Source of the DNA: Microstegium vimineum
Taxonomy: Eukaryota; Streptophyta; Magnoliopsida; Poales; Poaceae
DNA: 64,000 nt
Reading direction: 5' to 3'
NCBI GenBank assembly: GCA_022036555.1
Contig: CM039140.1
Span: forward strand, 30,376,473 to 30,440,472
The notes under the pieces were generated by a model that ran no database searches, was not told the origin of the DNA, and saw only the letters and a list, made by a program, of their open reading frames with translations. The position numbers and the translations under genes are program-made. This document shows positions 1 through 12,300 of the stretch, piece by piece; positions within the stretch are counted from its first letter, which is position 1; the number at the start of each line of letters is the position of its first letter.

Positions 1-155
1 ATATTTTAGAAACAGTACAAAATTTTTTTATAGGAATACAACTCTCTCTGCTCCTATAAAACTCTCACGATCTCTCTTTTCATTAATACGTCGCCACATC
101 AGCTATTTAATGTCCATAAAACTATAGTAAAATCTCAATAAAACTATCCTAATGA
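1..155. repeat. Probable right end of a Tourist-like MITE, cut by window edge
   Basis: AT-rich sequence with 'gccacatcagc' and repeated 'ataaaact' words, ending in a weak copy of a GAGACTGGCC-like inverted terminus. The texture resembles the ends of the 920-bp element at 7,161-8,080. The left half lies outside the window, so the pairing of termini cannot be confirmed. Confidence 0.35.
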
Positions 156-164
156 ATCAATTAA

Positions 165-285
165 CTAGGAGTGTTTGAGCCAAATTTTGATATATACTAG
201 GCCCATCAACAGGCAGCATATCAAGATAACAACTGTCACTCAATTTTGATATATACTATGAGTGTTTGGGCCAAATTTCATGGGC
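165..285. repeat. Short imperfect direct repeat
   Basis: The words 'agtgtttgrgccaaattt' (near 170 and 260) and 'ttttgatatatacta' (185 and 243) each occur twice in swapped order. This is a local duplication or rearrangement with no coding content. Confidence 0.5.
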
Positions 286-315
286 TATATAGCTACAATC
301 ACTTAGGCTAGTTAC

Positions 316-545
316 TCAATTTTGCGGGTATTTCTTACCCACGGGTATGCGGGTATGGGTACTGCTATTCAACACCCGTACCCGCCATACCCGATGGGTA
401 AATGATTTCGCCCAATAACGTACCCGTGGGTAGAAAACTCCTTCCGCACCCGCCTCCTTAGCGGGTAAAACCCGTCGGGTTCTTGGGTTTCGGGTACCCA
501 TTGCCATCTTGATAAGGGTGCCACTGGCTACTTTGATTCTTGATA
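316..545. repeat. GGGTA/TACCC-rich repeat cluster
   Basis: Dense alternating copies of 'cgggta' and 'tacccg' in both orientations. The reading frame across it is a by-product of the repeat. Clusters of this kind occur in subterminal regions of hAT-type plant transposons, but I see no paired termini or 8-bp target duplication, so the class is inference only. Confidence 0.4.
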
Positions 546-599
546 CTGTTAGAGTTTTTGGGCTAAGACCCAAATAACGATTCCAAATAAATCCCAAAG

Positions 600-1972
600 G
601 CCCACTCATACATGCATGGTTGGTGGGGACTTTAGTCTCACATTGCCTATCTAAAAGGAGTGAGACCTCCTTAAAGAGGTGAGCTCACTTCTTCTAGTTG
701 AGTAATGATGAGGAGAGGAAAGAAAAAAACACGTGCTCGCCTCGCCGGGCGGGGCGGGGCCAATGGGCGCGCACGCACGACATGCGCGTGAATGGTCCGG
801 CAATTTCCCGTCCCGATCTTGCGGGTGCGCGGCTTACTTTTGCTACTCTAAATTTTTACATGCATGGAGAAAATTGCGTTGATCAATTTTTGCAAGCAAT
901 TATTCTCGTATTATGGTAAGTGTACTAATGACAGGTCAATTACCGTAATGTAGTGATTAAGCGGCTAATTGCTTTCCTTAGCTGCGATGCGTGTATAAGT
1001 AAAGGGTGAGACGTCGTCCTCAGTACGAGATTCATCTCTTCCTGTCCACTGCGCTGCTACCGTACTTCCCCATCCCATCGCCGACGTGCCATTGGCACCG
1101 GGAGAGCAGGCTTCAAAACCGGCGTCTCCTCGCGTTCCTGCACGGGGTAGGGAACGTATCAGGTTTTTGGGAAGCGTCGTCGCGACTGCTCGCTGGACAT
1201 CTACTTCCCTCAACGCCGCCGACGTTTTCCTCCTCGACGCTACCGACGTCTTCTTCCCCGACGCCGTCGACTCGCACCATCGCCGACGCCGTCGAACTCC
1301 CGCTGTAACGATGTTCCCTCTTTCTCCCTTCCTCGTTCTTATTTTCACAATGTTATTAGCGCTATAAATTATAAACTTGTTTCAGATCGTAGCGCTAGTA
1401 GCAGCTCGTATATCCATGATACATGTTGTTGTTCCTTTCATTATTGTCGGAATTAATTTATGCATCGCTAAATCACAATTATTTCCAACAGATACGAGCA
1501 ATTCTTTACAACAATTGGTTGCTATAAATATACACAAAAACAAAGTTGTCTAATCAACAACAATTGCCAGGACATTCTTTTTGTTTCCCGATGGACCTAG
1601 CTAACTTTAGAAGACCGAGCCGTTCATTTCTTAATGCGGTACTACGTACTACTGACCATTTTTTGTGCTTGTAAAAAAAAACCTCATGTCAGGCACTGCA
1701 CATTGTTGTTTTTTTATATATAAAAAATCGCATGTTCTCATTATTGTTCTTCTAAAATCGCTCTGCGGCGGAATGACAAGTGGAGTCCACCGTTTCTAAA
1801 AATCTAGAGTATATTGGCACAATGCTAAGATTTACATGGAACTTTCAGATTTGAGCATACCGACGGGGAATGAGAAATTTTGATTTCCACTTGGAATTTG
1901 AAAAACAAAACAATGTAATAGGGTAGGCATCAACTTAGGTACCTCAGATATTATTACTATCAAAATTTAGAG
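600..1972. other. No supportable gene
   Basis: A GC-rich stretch at 720-830 and overlapping short frames on both strands at 965-1,370 resemble no family I recognise and are proline/serine/arginine-rich composition artefacts. Near 1,605-1,640 the sequence 'ttagaagaccga...catttcttaat' recurs at 6,121-6,157 on the other side of the LINE (see findings). Confidence 0.5.
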
Positions 1973-3016
1973 GTGGACAGGTTAGTTTTATATGCTAATA
2001 AAAAGAAGGGTATTGCTCACTCTAAACTCTCCAATCTCGAGAGTGGAGATGAGCGGGATGCTCAACTCGATGTAATTCTCAGCCATGATTGTGAAAATCT
2101 AAATGAGAACTTGCTGGAGGAGGGGAATGATCAAATCATAGATCTTTCTCCACTCCGACGAAAGAAAAAATATAATAAGGCCAAGAACAATTTTACTGGC
2201 AAACTTCCTAAGAAGCCAAAGACCCCCTCAAAAATTATTTTATAATGCAGAGGTCTGGGTGACTTGGCTAAGCATAGGTTTTTGGCTGAATTAGTTAAAG
2301 AAGAGCAAATTAATTTTATTGCTATCTCCGAATCAGGCAGGGATTCTTTCCCGAATCATGTTCTCAAAAATCTTTGTGGGGGACATGATTTTCTGTGGCA
2401 CACCATGGCCCCTCATGGGAGGTCTGGGGGCATCCTGCTAGGTGTTGACCTGAGTGTCTTTGACATTGGAGCAATTGCTGAGGGAGAATTTTATGTAAAA
2501 TTCACCCTAAGAGTCAAATCAAATGACTTCAAGTTTGTGCTATATGCGGTTTATGGGCCAGCACAGCTAAATAATAAGAGCGCTTTCTTAGTAGAAATCG
2601 CAAACACTTGTTCCAAAGAAAATCTTCCATATCTGATAGGAGGAGACTTTAACATTATGCGAAGTCTAGAGGAAAAGAGTTCAGGGGACTTTGACCCTAA
2701 GTGGCCTAATCTTTTTAATGTTGTAATCGAATCTCTGGATCTTAAGGAGATCACAATGGCAGGCCGACATTACACATGGGTAGGACCAGGAGAAAATCCA
2801 ACCTTCGAAAAATTAGATAGAGTACTCGTTAGCACAGAGTGGGAACTCATGTTCCCATTGACAATTGTACAACCAAGGGACAGGAATATCTCAGACCACA
2901 CTCCCCTTGTGCTCAACACTGGTGTTTCAACCCATAATACCCACAATCCTCCTTTCAAATTTGAGAGAGGATGGTTGATTCGAGATGGTTTTTATGATCT
3001 GGTTGCAAACATTTGA
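1973..3016 (+). pseudogene. LINE ORF2 N-terminus: endonuclease region
   Basis: The 90-codon lead segment (1,973-2,245) and the endonuclease segment (2,246-3,016) are in the same frame and separated only by one TAA at 2,243-2,245, just before the conserved 'CRGLGDLA' entry. The endonuclease shows 'GGDFN' and the catalytic 'SDHTPL' motif, as in exonuclease/endonuclease/phosphatase-fold LINE endonucleases that nick the target DNA. A TGA at 3,014-3,016 separates it from the reverse transcriptase. Lysine-rich residues just before the stop could be the end of an ORF1-type RNA-binding protein, but that is inference. Confidence 0.85.
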
Positions 3017-3208
3017 CAATCTCCATGCTCTGGGTCAACCCCTCTTGAACGCTGGCAGTTCAAGATTTGCAGACTCCGACAATATCTTAGGGGATGGGCT
3101 CAACACACTGCAGGGTCATATCGAAAAGAAAAAAAGACTCTGCTAGCTTGTTTAGATAATCTTGATAAGAAAGCAGAGATTTCTTCCTTAACAGATCAAG
3201 AGATTAAT

Positions 3209-4735
3209 ATGAAGCATTATCTAAAAGAGCGTTTAGTTAACCTTCTGAGAGAGGAGAAACTAAAGTGGTATGAGAGAGCCAAAGTGAAAACCCTTTTGGA
3301 AGGGGATGCTAACACTCGGTTCTTTCATCTAGTGGCCAATGGGAAACATCGCAAGCAACATATCTATAAACTTGAAAATGATCAAGGGGTTGTGATTGGT
3401 GATGATCATCTCAAAAGTCACATTACGACTTATTATAAAGAACTCTTTGGTCAACCGACAAATTCTGAAATCTCCCTTAGGGAAGAACAAAACCTGGATA
3501 TCCAACAGGTTTCTTCAGAGGAAAACGATATCCTCATCAGTCCGTTCACTGAATCTGAAGTGAGGGAGGCTGTCTTCCAAATGGAGCATAATAAGGCTCC
3601 GGGGCCGGATGGGTTTCCTGCGGAATTCTATCAAGTGTTTTGGGGAGTTATCAAGGAGGATCTTCTACAGCTATTCGCTGAGCTACATAGGGAGACTTTG
3701 GATATCTACAGCCTCAATTTTGGTATTATCACCTTAATCCCAAAAGTGGATAATGCCATAAGAATTCAGCAATATAGACCAATTTGTGTTCTTAATGTGA
3801 GTTTTAAAATATTCACTAAAGTGGCCACAAATAGGCTTAATCTGGTAGCCAAAGTTGTGGTACGACCAACGCAGACTGCCTTCATACCGGGCAGGAATAT
3901 AATGGAAGGAGTTGTTATCTTACACGAAACCATCCATGAACTTCACACAAAGAAAAGAGACGGTGTCATTTTCAAAATTGACTTTGAAAAGGCATACGAC
4001 AAAGTGAAATGGTCTTTTCTACAACAAACGTTACAAATGAAAGGTTTCTCCCCCAAATGGTGCCGGTGGGTTGAATCTTTGGTTACCGGAGGAAGTGTGG
4101 GAATCAAAATCAATGATGACGTAGGACCCTACTTCCAAACAAAACGTGGACTCAGACAGGGAGATCCAATGTCACCAATCTTATTCAACATCGTTGCAGA
4201 TATGCTAGCTCTTCTTATTAACAGAGCAAAAGCAGATGGACAGATAAGAGGTGTTGTCCCCCACCTTATAGATGATGGTCTATCCATACTACAATATGCA
4301 GATGACACCATTATCTTTATTGATCACGACCCAGAACAGGCACAGAATCTGAAACTGTTGCTCTGCGCTTTTGAACAACTATCTGAGCTGAAGATCAATT
4401 TCCACAAGAGTGAAGTCTTTTGCTATGGAGCAACTAGAGAGATGGAATCCTTCTATACTAGTCTCTTTGGATGTAACACAGGGGTATATCCCTTTAGATA
4501 TTTAGGGATCCCTATGCACCATAGACAACTCCTGAACTCTGAATGGAGAAAAGTGGAAGATCGTTTCAAACAGAAACTCTCATGTTGGAAAGCGAAATAC
4601 TTGTCATATGGAGGGAGACTAGCCCTGCTTAATTCAGTCTTAAGCAGTCTACCTATGTTTATGATGTCCTTTTTTGAAATCCCGAAGGGAGTCATTAAAA
4701 ATCTAGATCATTATAGATCAAGGTTCTTCTGGTAA
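3209..4735 (+). pseudogene. LINE reverse transcriptase region
   Basis: About 508 open codons with the RT blocks in order: 'HNKAPGPDGFPAEFYQ', 'YRPICVLN', 'TAFIPGRNI', 'FEKAYDKV', 'LRQGDPMSPILFN' and the catalytic 'YADD' at 4,295-4,306. The enzyme primes cDNA synthesis from nicked target DNA. The open frame ends in a TAA at 4,733-4,735 directly after 'RSRFFW', and homology continues in the same frame beyond it ('KHRYRLARWD'), so this is a premature stop. No usual start codon is implied; the segment is the middle of one large ORF2. Confidence 0.9.
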
Positions 4736-5725
4736 GGCTCTTCTGATAAACATAGATATCGACTTGCCAGATGGGACATCCTATGTCGGCCTAAGGACCA
4801 AGGAGGTTTAGGTATCCTAAATTTACGATTGCAAAATAATTGCCTTCTAGCCAAATGGCTAGTTAATTTATTAAACACAGACGACATGTGGCAATCTCTT
4901 TTAAGGAATAAATACCTAAGCTCCAAGAGCCTAATTCAGGTGGCAGCCAAACCCAATGACTCTCATTTTTGGAGAGGCCTCATGCACATCAAAGATGATG
5001 TGTTGGCTAAGGGTTCTTTCGATATTAAAGATGGAACCAACACTAGGTTTTGGGAGGACACATGGGTAGGAGATAAGCCTATGAAAGTCAAATATCCATC
5101 CTTATTTAATATAGTACGGGATTCTCATACAACGGTCTCAAAAGTGATGAATATCAGGCCACTGAACATCTCTTTTAGAAGGGCACTGGTGGATAATAAA
5201 CTTACAGACTGGCTAAGACTAGTAGCACAGATTTCAAATGTCGGTTTGATGGAAGGGTCGGATTACTTCAGGTGGAGTCTAACCAAATCTGGGTTATTCT
5301 CTACCCACTCTATGTATTTACATCTGATAGATACACAAACACCTTTCCATCATAGGGAGATCTGGAAGATAAAAATTCCTCTGAAGATTAAAATCTTTAC
5401 AAAGGGGTGTCGTTTTAACTAATGACAACCTCGCCAGAAAAAATTGAAAGGGAAGCCAAAAGTGCATTTGCTGTAATAGGAATGAAACTATCCAACATTT
5501 GTTCCTTGACTGTCCCTTTACCAAAATAATTTGGAGGATTATCTTTTTTCTACTAGTTTGACCCAACCAAGATCAATCAGCCACATGTTCGGTAGTTGGC
5601 TAAATAATCAAAATAAAAGGATTAGAAACTTGATTTGGGTGGGGGTGGCTGTCATGTGTTGGGCTATCTGGAGATGCCGTAATGATGTTGTTTTTAATCA
5701 AATGAAATATAACTCTATTATGTAG
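4736..5725 (+). pseudogene. LINE ORF2 C-terminus with RT-linked zinc-binding region
   Basis: From 4,829 the frame encodes the thumb-like region ('GLGILNLRLQN', 'WLVNLLN') and then a 'RWSLTKSGLFS' block typical of the zf-RVT region. Near 5,395 the frame is lost. The Cys-rich remainder ('CICCNRNETIQHLFLDCPF') is readable only by moving frames, and 'WAIWRCRNDVVFN' follows near 5,665. At least two indels are needed. The terminal part is non-coding 3' UTR to the poly(A). Confidence 0.8.
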
Positions 5726-6003
5726 GTAATTTTCAGAGGAGCGTACAGGCTACGCTTTTGGGCCAAGCTGCAGCGTGATGAGTCAGTTAAGGACGCACTC
5801 TCAATGATGAGCAAGAAATTAGAAGTAATTGTTTTAGAGATCTCTAATAATGGATGGAACCGTTTATATTGTTTGAACTAGCGTCCTGGTCATCTATAAG
5901 ACTATGACTGTTCTTTTTTTTTCCTAAAATTTTTTTAATAAGAGGCTATGTACATCTCTGGATGTAGAGGCTGAATATTTTTTTATCCATTATTAAAAAA
6001 AAA

Positions 6004-6363
6004 GTAAACAAGATTCGCAGTGGCCACGTGAAAACAACATGAAGTGTAATAGAAAGAATATATAGAGAGAGAGAAAAAAAAAATGGACAATGATTGTTTA
6101 GTTGGTGTACCTACTGTCAACTTAGAAGACCGACCGGCCGGCCGTGCATTTCTTAATTTACTTTGCATCGGCCAAATAATTATCAAGTAGGAGTACTTAT
6201 ACTACTAGCTACAGAAAAGAAAGACTTAGTTCCCTCCCACTCCCCCGCAGTCTTCGCTTTTCTTCCCTCCCACTCATCAGTCGCTAGCGGTGGGCAGGGA
6301 AGCGCTCAGGAGGAGCCAGAATCATCCCATCGAGCAGGCCGGAGCAGGAGGAAGATAGCAGCC
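6004..6363 (+). promoter_or_regulatory. Upstream region of NB-LRR gene 1
   Basis: Follows the LINE tail. Contains an AG-rich stretch (6,056-6,080) and a CT-rich, GC-increasing leader (about 6,228-6,360) consistent with a grass 5' UTR just before the chosen ATG. No unambiguous TATA box was identified. The open frame extends upstream of the ATG, but 'gccATGG' at 6,361-6,367 is the best start context. Confidence 0.4.
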
Positions 6364-9300
6364 ATGGAAGAGGGCAACCCACTCAGCGGGTTGCTTGCTT
6401 CGGCAGTCGTCAAGGTAGCCCGTGACAAGTTGGTGAGCGCCCTGCTGCGATTCGGAGTGGGAGATGCCGCCGCCACCACCATGCCTGAGGATGATGATGA
6501 GAAGCTGAGCCTGAGGCGGCACATGGAGGAGCTGAAGCAGAGGATGGAGGTCGTGGCGGAGGTGGCGGGGCAAGAGGAGAGGCAATTATTAATGGTATGT
6601 ACAATGCAAAGACGTTTACGCAGATGTTTAAAGAAATTTCATCATCAAGCATTACATAGGAGTCCTATAGCCTACAATGGAATCAACTATTTTGTAGATG
6701 CTTAATGTTTTAAATTTTTTAGGAGCATGTTGAAGTGTTTACTCCCTCCGTCCCTGAAAGAATCAATTCATAATCCGTGTTAGTCAAACTTTTTTTTAAC
6801 TTTGATTAACTTTATTAAAAAACGTAACAACGTTTATGACTTAAAATTAGCATAATATGAAAATATGTTCTATGATAAATCTAATGATACTAGTTTGATA
6901 TTATAAATTTTAATCTTTTTTTACTACAAATTTGGTCAAAGTTTAAAATTTTTGACTTAGAATAAGTCCAGAAATATATTCTTTTATGGACGGAGAGAGT
7001 AGTATCTATGCAATGCGTGTATGACATCTTTAAGCTAATATTTAACTAAGCACCAGCTCCTGGTTTCGCTGGATGCATAATTCAAGCTTCGGCCGCCTGG
7101 TGAAGCGTAGTTAATTGACGCTTAGCGCCGGCTATGCACCCCGCGATCTACATGGCCTAAGACCAATCTCAATGGCAGTTTTATGGAAGTTTTATGAGTA
7201 TTAAATAGCATGACACACCCCGCACTAAAGCGCTCGGTTGCGTTTCATCGATCCTGTGCTCCGGCTGTGAAGAGTAGCGCCTCCATCCCCTTCTTCCCAC
7301 CTCCTCGCACCATCCTCCTGCCTCCTCTCGCGATCCGCTCGAGCTCTGACAGCCGTCGGAGGTGTGACACTGCAGCGGCGTCCACGGCGACCACCGCATC
7401 TGGCAGGAACGGCGCGTGGGCGGCCTTCAGATGCAGGTGGGCGTGTGGGCGGCGCCTGACCCATCCGCCCCAGCGTCGGCGGCCTCCTGCCCGGAAGCCA
7501 AAATTCGATCGTCGCCTATTTTTTTGGATTTTGCAAAATTGATGAGAAAGGCTTGATCTTTCTGAATGTGAATGTTTTCGATTTAGAAATAGGTTTCCGT
7601 GATGATGTGAGGTCGCGGTTCCAGTATATATCAAATGTTTTTGTTTTAGCTTGTGTCGGTGAAATTTTAGGGACAAACTGAGCTGTTATTCTTCAGTTCA
7701 TGAATTGTGAGCTGTTCCATTCGATTCAGTGTATACGCCTAGGTTCAACAGCAGGTTGTCCAGTAGCTGTATTTTTTCTCTCTGCAGATTGACAGCGGTA
7801 AGAGCAGCATCACACGCCCAAATAACTGATCTCTATTTTTATTCTGCAACTTGATTAGACAAACTGACACTGCAAAAGGCTACACGGTTTGCATACCACG
7901 TTTGATCACAACACAGTATACGTTGATCCAAACCACGTTTGATCACAACACAGTATATGAATTAAATGCTAAAGCAACGCTGTAAAACTGTGGAATGAAA
8001 CTATGCATTGAGGGACTATGTTTCATTCCTAGTGTCATGTCTTGGAAACCGAGAAGTGAAACTTACCACTGAGACTGGCCTAATATTATGCTACTTAATA
8101 TTGGAGGATAAGCATCCGATGCGGGTGGGGAAGTGGCTGCTGCCTGGTCTGGAGGACGCCGCCTATGGCATCTGGGACATGGTCGACGAGCTCCAAGTCC
8201 AAGCCAACCACCACAAGCCGGTATGTATGCATGCATGCATGTGAAAACACTCACAGTGTATCTAGCTTGTCATGCCAGTAGTATCAGTATGTAACTATGT
8301 ATACGCATTTAAAGAATTATCAATAGTTATTCAGATTATTTATTGTCACAAAGTGCTTGTGCTTGCGGTGACAGGGGAATTGAATTATTCGTTGGTTATG
8401 GAGTAATTTGTATTCTACTGTACATTCTAGGTGACTGCAGAGGTGCAGCGCCCCTGCTGCGGCCTCCCAATTGCAACTGCACGCAAAGGGATGAGCATTA
8501 CCAGCCGGATGCAGGGGGCGAAAGAAAACCTCGATGACTTATTATTACGTCTTCAGGATGACAACCTTGGGAATAGTCTGGTATTTAATAGGAGATACAT
8601 GGTCGATGATAATGCTTACTACTATCCACCAATGCCATTGTCTTTTGCTGATACTGATAATAATGAAGAAGATTACATTGTGGGAAGGGATCAAGAGAAA
8701 CGGGAGATAATGGACCGTGTCTTATCTGCAGCGAGGGACAGCAGCATCACAGGGCTCTTCATCGTAGCCATTGTTGGGTCCGGAGGCATTGGAAAAACCA
8801 CTCTTGCAAACATGGTTTTCAGTGATACCAGCATCACCACCGCCGTAATCAGAGACTACGCTCGGGCATGGGTCACTGTGGGACGACGGGAATTTGATTT
8901 GACCAAGATAGGCAATTGCACCATTTCTCATCTGTTGTCAAATACTACTAAAGGTGAGCAGCATCAGGATTATTATTCAAGCGATCTGCAGCTGATAGTG
9001 AAGCGCCTTGACGAGTTACTACTGCGACGTGCGGGTGGTGGTGGGAACAACAAGCAGTTACTCCTCCTCGTTCTGGACGACCTATGGTCAGATGACAGCT
9101 CTGATTTGGAGGGCCTCAGGCGCATGCTGCTGGGTGCAGGAAAGGAAGCAGACCGCAAGGTGATTGTCATGGTAACCACGCGTAACCTAAGTGTCGCAGG
9201 GAGGGCACTAGGCGGTGCGGATATTATTCACCACATGAAGCCTCTCAATGAAGTGGACTCCTGGCATCTGCTCAAACGAAAACTTGGCTTCCCAACTACA

Positions 9301-12300
9301 CCTGACAACGATGATGATAGATGGAGGAGTCTGGCGGAGTTCCAGCAGCTGCTCCGCATATGCGAGGGTCATCCTTTAGCAATTCACGCGATTGGGTCCA
9401 CGCTGCGGTCCAAGAGTCCTCAAGAAATAATCACCTGGGTGCGCAACACTGATGACCTCCTCTGCAAGTGGAAGGACTACTACGGATACGTGCTTCCAGC
9501 GATGCTGCAGAGCTATTGGTGCATGCCACCGAATCTGAGATTATGCTTTGCTTACTGTGCAATCTTTCCAGAGGGCCACAATATACATAAGGACGACCTG
9601 ATTCACCACTGGACGGCTCTCCAGCTTATCGAGCCATCAGACACACTCTCTACCACACAACAGCTGGCCACAAGGTATATTGGCAAGCTCTTGGACATGG
9701 CATTCCTTCAACGTTCAATCATCCCGGCCTCCCCCTCGGTGAGTGAGTTCTTATATATTATATTAATTAAAACCTGCGCGCGTAAGCATGTCTGACGCCT
9801 CTAAGGGGCATCCGCAATGGGGGTAGGAAGGGTAGTAAGCCTTTGCTACTATTAGTAAGATACATTGTGGAAGATGCATGAAGAATAGGGAATAAGATCA
9901 TCCGACAATAGCACTACTATTGGCTAGAAGAAATAAAAAAACTCATACTCTCTCTCCTCTGTCGTGCATGCGCAGCAACACCCTCACCTTCATATTCCCT
10001 CTCGCCTCTATCAGTTTGGGCTGGGATTTTTTTATTGCATGGACCCCACCTTACTACCTGGTATACACTGTGAAGCCTCTCGTCAAAGTAATTCCGGTTG
10101 ACACATGATCCACCTTACTGCTGATATAGGCAAGATACACTGCGGCTGCTCTAAACACACCCGTACGTTCATTATAAGAAAAAAATCCCATCTTAATTTG
10201 GTTCCACGTGGATGCTCCATAATCGAGCAATTAACACTAATCTATTATTAACTAATAATAAAGAGGCAAAATTTCTCTCCTTCACTTTTTTTTTGGCCCG
10301 GCTCTCCTAATTCGATTCGTATACGTATTAAGTTTCGTTACAACACACAGGTATGTTTACCGGACAAAGTATAAAATTCGATTTCTACACATATTGAGTT
10401 CCGTTGTAACGCACGGACACATTTGCTAGTAATATATAATATCTACTTATTATATATTATTGCGGGGTCCGGCTATACAATATTGTTACTTACTTAATGA
10501 AGGTTCACTGGTTCTTGTAGCTCATTTATTTTCCTTCTTCTCTGGCTCCAATCAAAATGCTTGTCTATTTTGATTTCAAATACAAACAACTATACTCTCT
10601 CGGTCCCTAAATAACTGTCACCGGTGTTCGTGTCATAAGTTTAACTCGATTTGTAGAAAATACATGTAGCATTTGTATCTCTAAATAAATTTATTAAAAA
10701 ATTAGATTCAAAGATATTTCTGATGATACTAGATATGTAGCATAAATATTAATAATATATATTTAGTCAAATAAATTTTTTAGAAGCGCAAACGATAGTT
10801 ATTTAGGGACGGATAGAGTATTAATTAGTTACTCATGCCATCCCAAAATATAATGGTTTTATTTTCCCAAAAGCCCGCCTTTCCCCTCGTTAGACAGACT
10901 AGAACATTATTAGAATATCTCAATGGTCTTCCTTAAGTACTCTTTGTGTCCCTAAATACTTGATGTTTTAGATTTTTTATTAGAATAAATTAGTGCTTAA
11001 TGTAAATTACTGATGTACCCTTATTTATTGGAGGTGATCCACGACAAGTAATTAATGAATAAGATGTTAATTATAAGGACACTCACAATGCAGAAATAAA
11101 GAGGGGTTTCTATACTGTGTGGTATTGTGTCGACAAACTATCTTTCACAGTGCAATTTTTTTTAATCCTAGGGTCTTCCCAATCATTCACGCCTTTTAGA
11201 ACGGGATCCTCTGCTCCCACTCTTTTTGGCCTAGCTTCGGAACCCGGCCAGAGTTTGAAGGGTGGCAGTCCGTGTGTGTGCTGCACAATCGGAGGAGGCA
11301 AGAGGCATACTAGAGTAATCCTATACTCCCTCCGTCCTAGAAAGATACTTATTTTGGGTGTTTATGCTACAACTTTAATTCGATTTGTAGAAAAATACGT
11401 GCAACATCTATATCTCAAAATAAATTTATTAAAAAACTAGATTCAAAGATCTTTCCAATGATACTAATCATATATCATAAATATTAATATTTTTAATATA
11501 TATTTAGTCAAAGTTATTTCTAAAAAAGAAAACGATAGTCTTTTGGGGACGGAGGAAGTACCTGTGAAACAGTGGTCAGATATGAATGGCCCCGGTTCAC
11601 ATGCGCGCGATAGCCGAGATCATGTGATGAGGCATGACCAAGCGAGAGCAGACCAGAACCGGATCCGCGCGCAGCCGTTCATCCACTGATCGGAGTTCAC
11701 ACGTGTAGTGACGCAGGGTGGGACAACCAGCCCAGCGGACACATGCGGCCAGGCTCAGAGGCCGTGACCTCACCACCTCCCATCCAAAAGGATCCACCCC
11801 ATCCGATGTCATCTTCGTGCTCCTCTACATTGTCATCATCATCCTCTTCCTCGTCACTATCTTCATAGCCCACGTTGCAACACCTAACATATTCGGTGTC
11901 ACGGTAGTAGGCTATGTACCTCTCTTTGGGAGAGGGCGCTCGGGCTGGACGGTTTCGGCATTACCTCTACCATGGAGGAGGGAGCATATGTGCTAGAGGC
12001 CCACGACCGCGGCGGAGGCCAGGATCGCGACGAGGCAGGTCCACGCGGCGACGCATGTGGCCGCGAAATCCTCTAGGATCGGCGGAGTAGAGGAGGAAGG
12101 TGCGCATAGCAGCGGGCGCAACGGCAGCCAGGACTGCGGCGAGAGGATGGGCATCACGATGGGCATAGGAGTTGCACATGGGACCTGGAGGAGACGGACA
12201 TCGTGTCTTAACAAGAAACAATTTCCTTATCTTTCCTCACCGATCTAGTTTCCACATCATTAAAATGTTGATGCGCTAGGGTAATAATTTATCATAGAAA

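Larger units (their letters stand above)
1973..6003 (+). mobile_element. LINE (non-LTR retrotransposon), 5' truncated, poly(A) ended
   Basis: Order seen: ORF1-like tail, apurinic endonuclease, reverse transcriptase, RT-linked zinc-binding region, 3' UTR, then an A9 tail at 5,995-6,003. This is the plant L1-type layout. The body is broken by in-frame stops at 2,243-2,245, 3,014-3,016 and 4,733-4,735 and by frameshifts near 5,395-5,440, so it cannot mobilise itself. No target-site duplication could be matched between the sequence after the poly(A) and sequence near 1,960, so the left boundary is approximate. Insertion into a gene is not evident. Confidence 0.9.

Noticed and set aside
316..1367. 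Several 90-130 codon frames near the left edge
   Set aside because: They arise from GGGTA/TACCC repeats or GC-rich sequence and overlap on both strands.
7210..7676. GC-rich frames within the Tourist-like element
   Set aside because: Overlapping frames on both strands with no recognised domain; better explained by composition or a captured fragment.
11718..12248. Short frames in intron 3 of gene 1 as an extra exon
   Set aside because: No NLR motif, no splice-compatible phase, frames on both strands; exon 3 joins exon 4 directly in phase.
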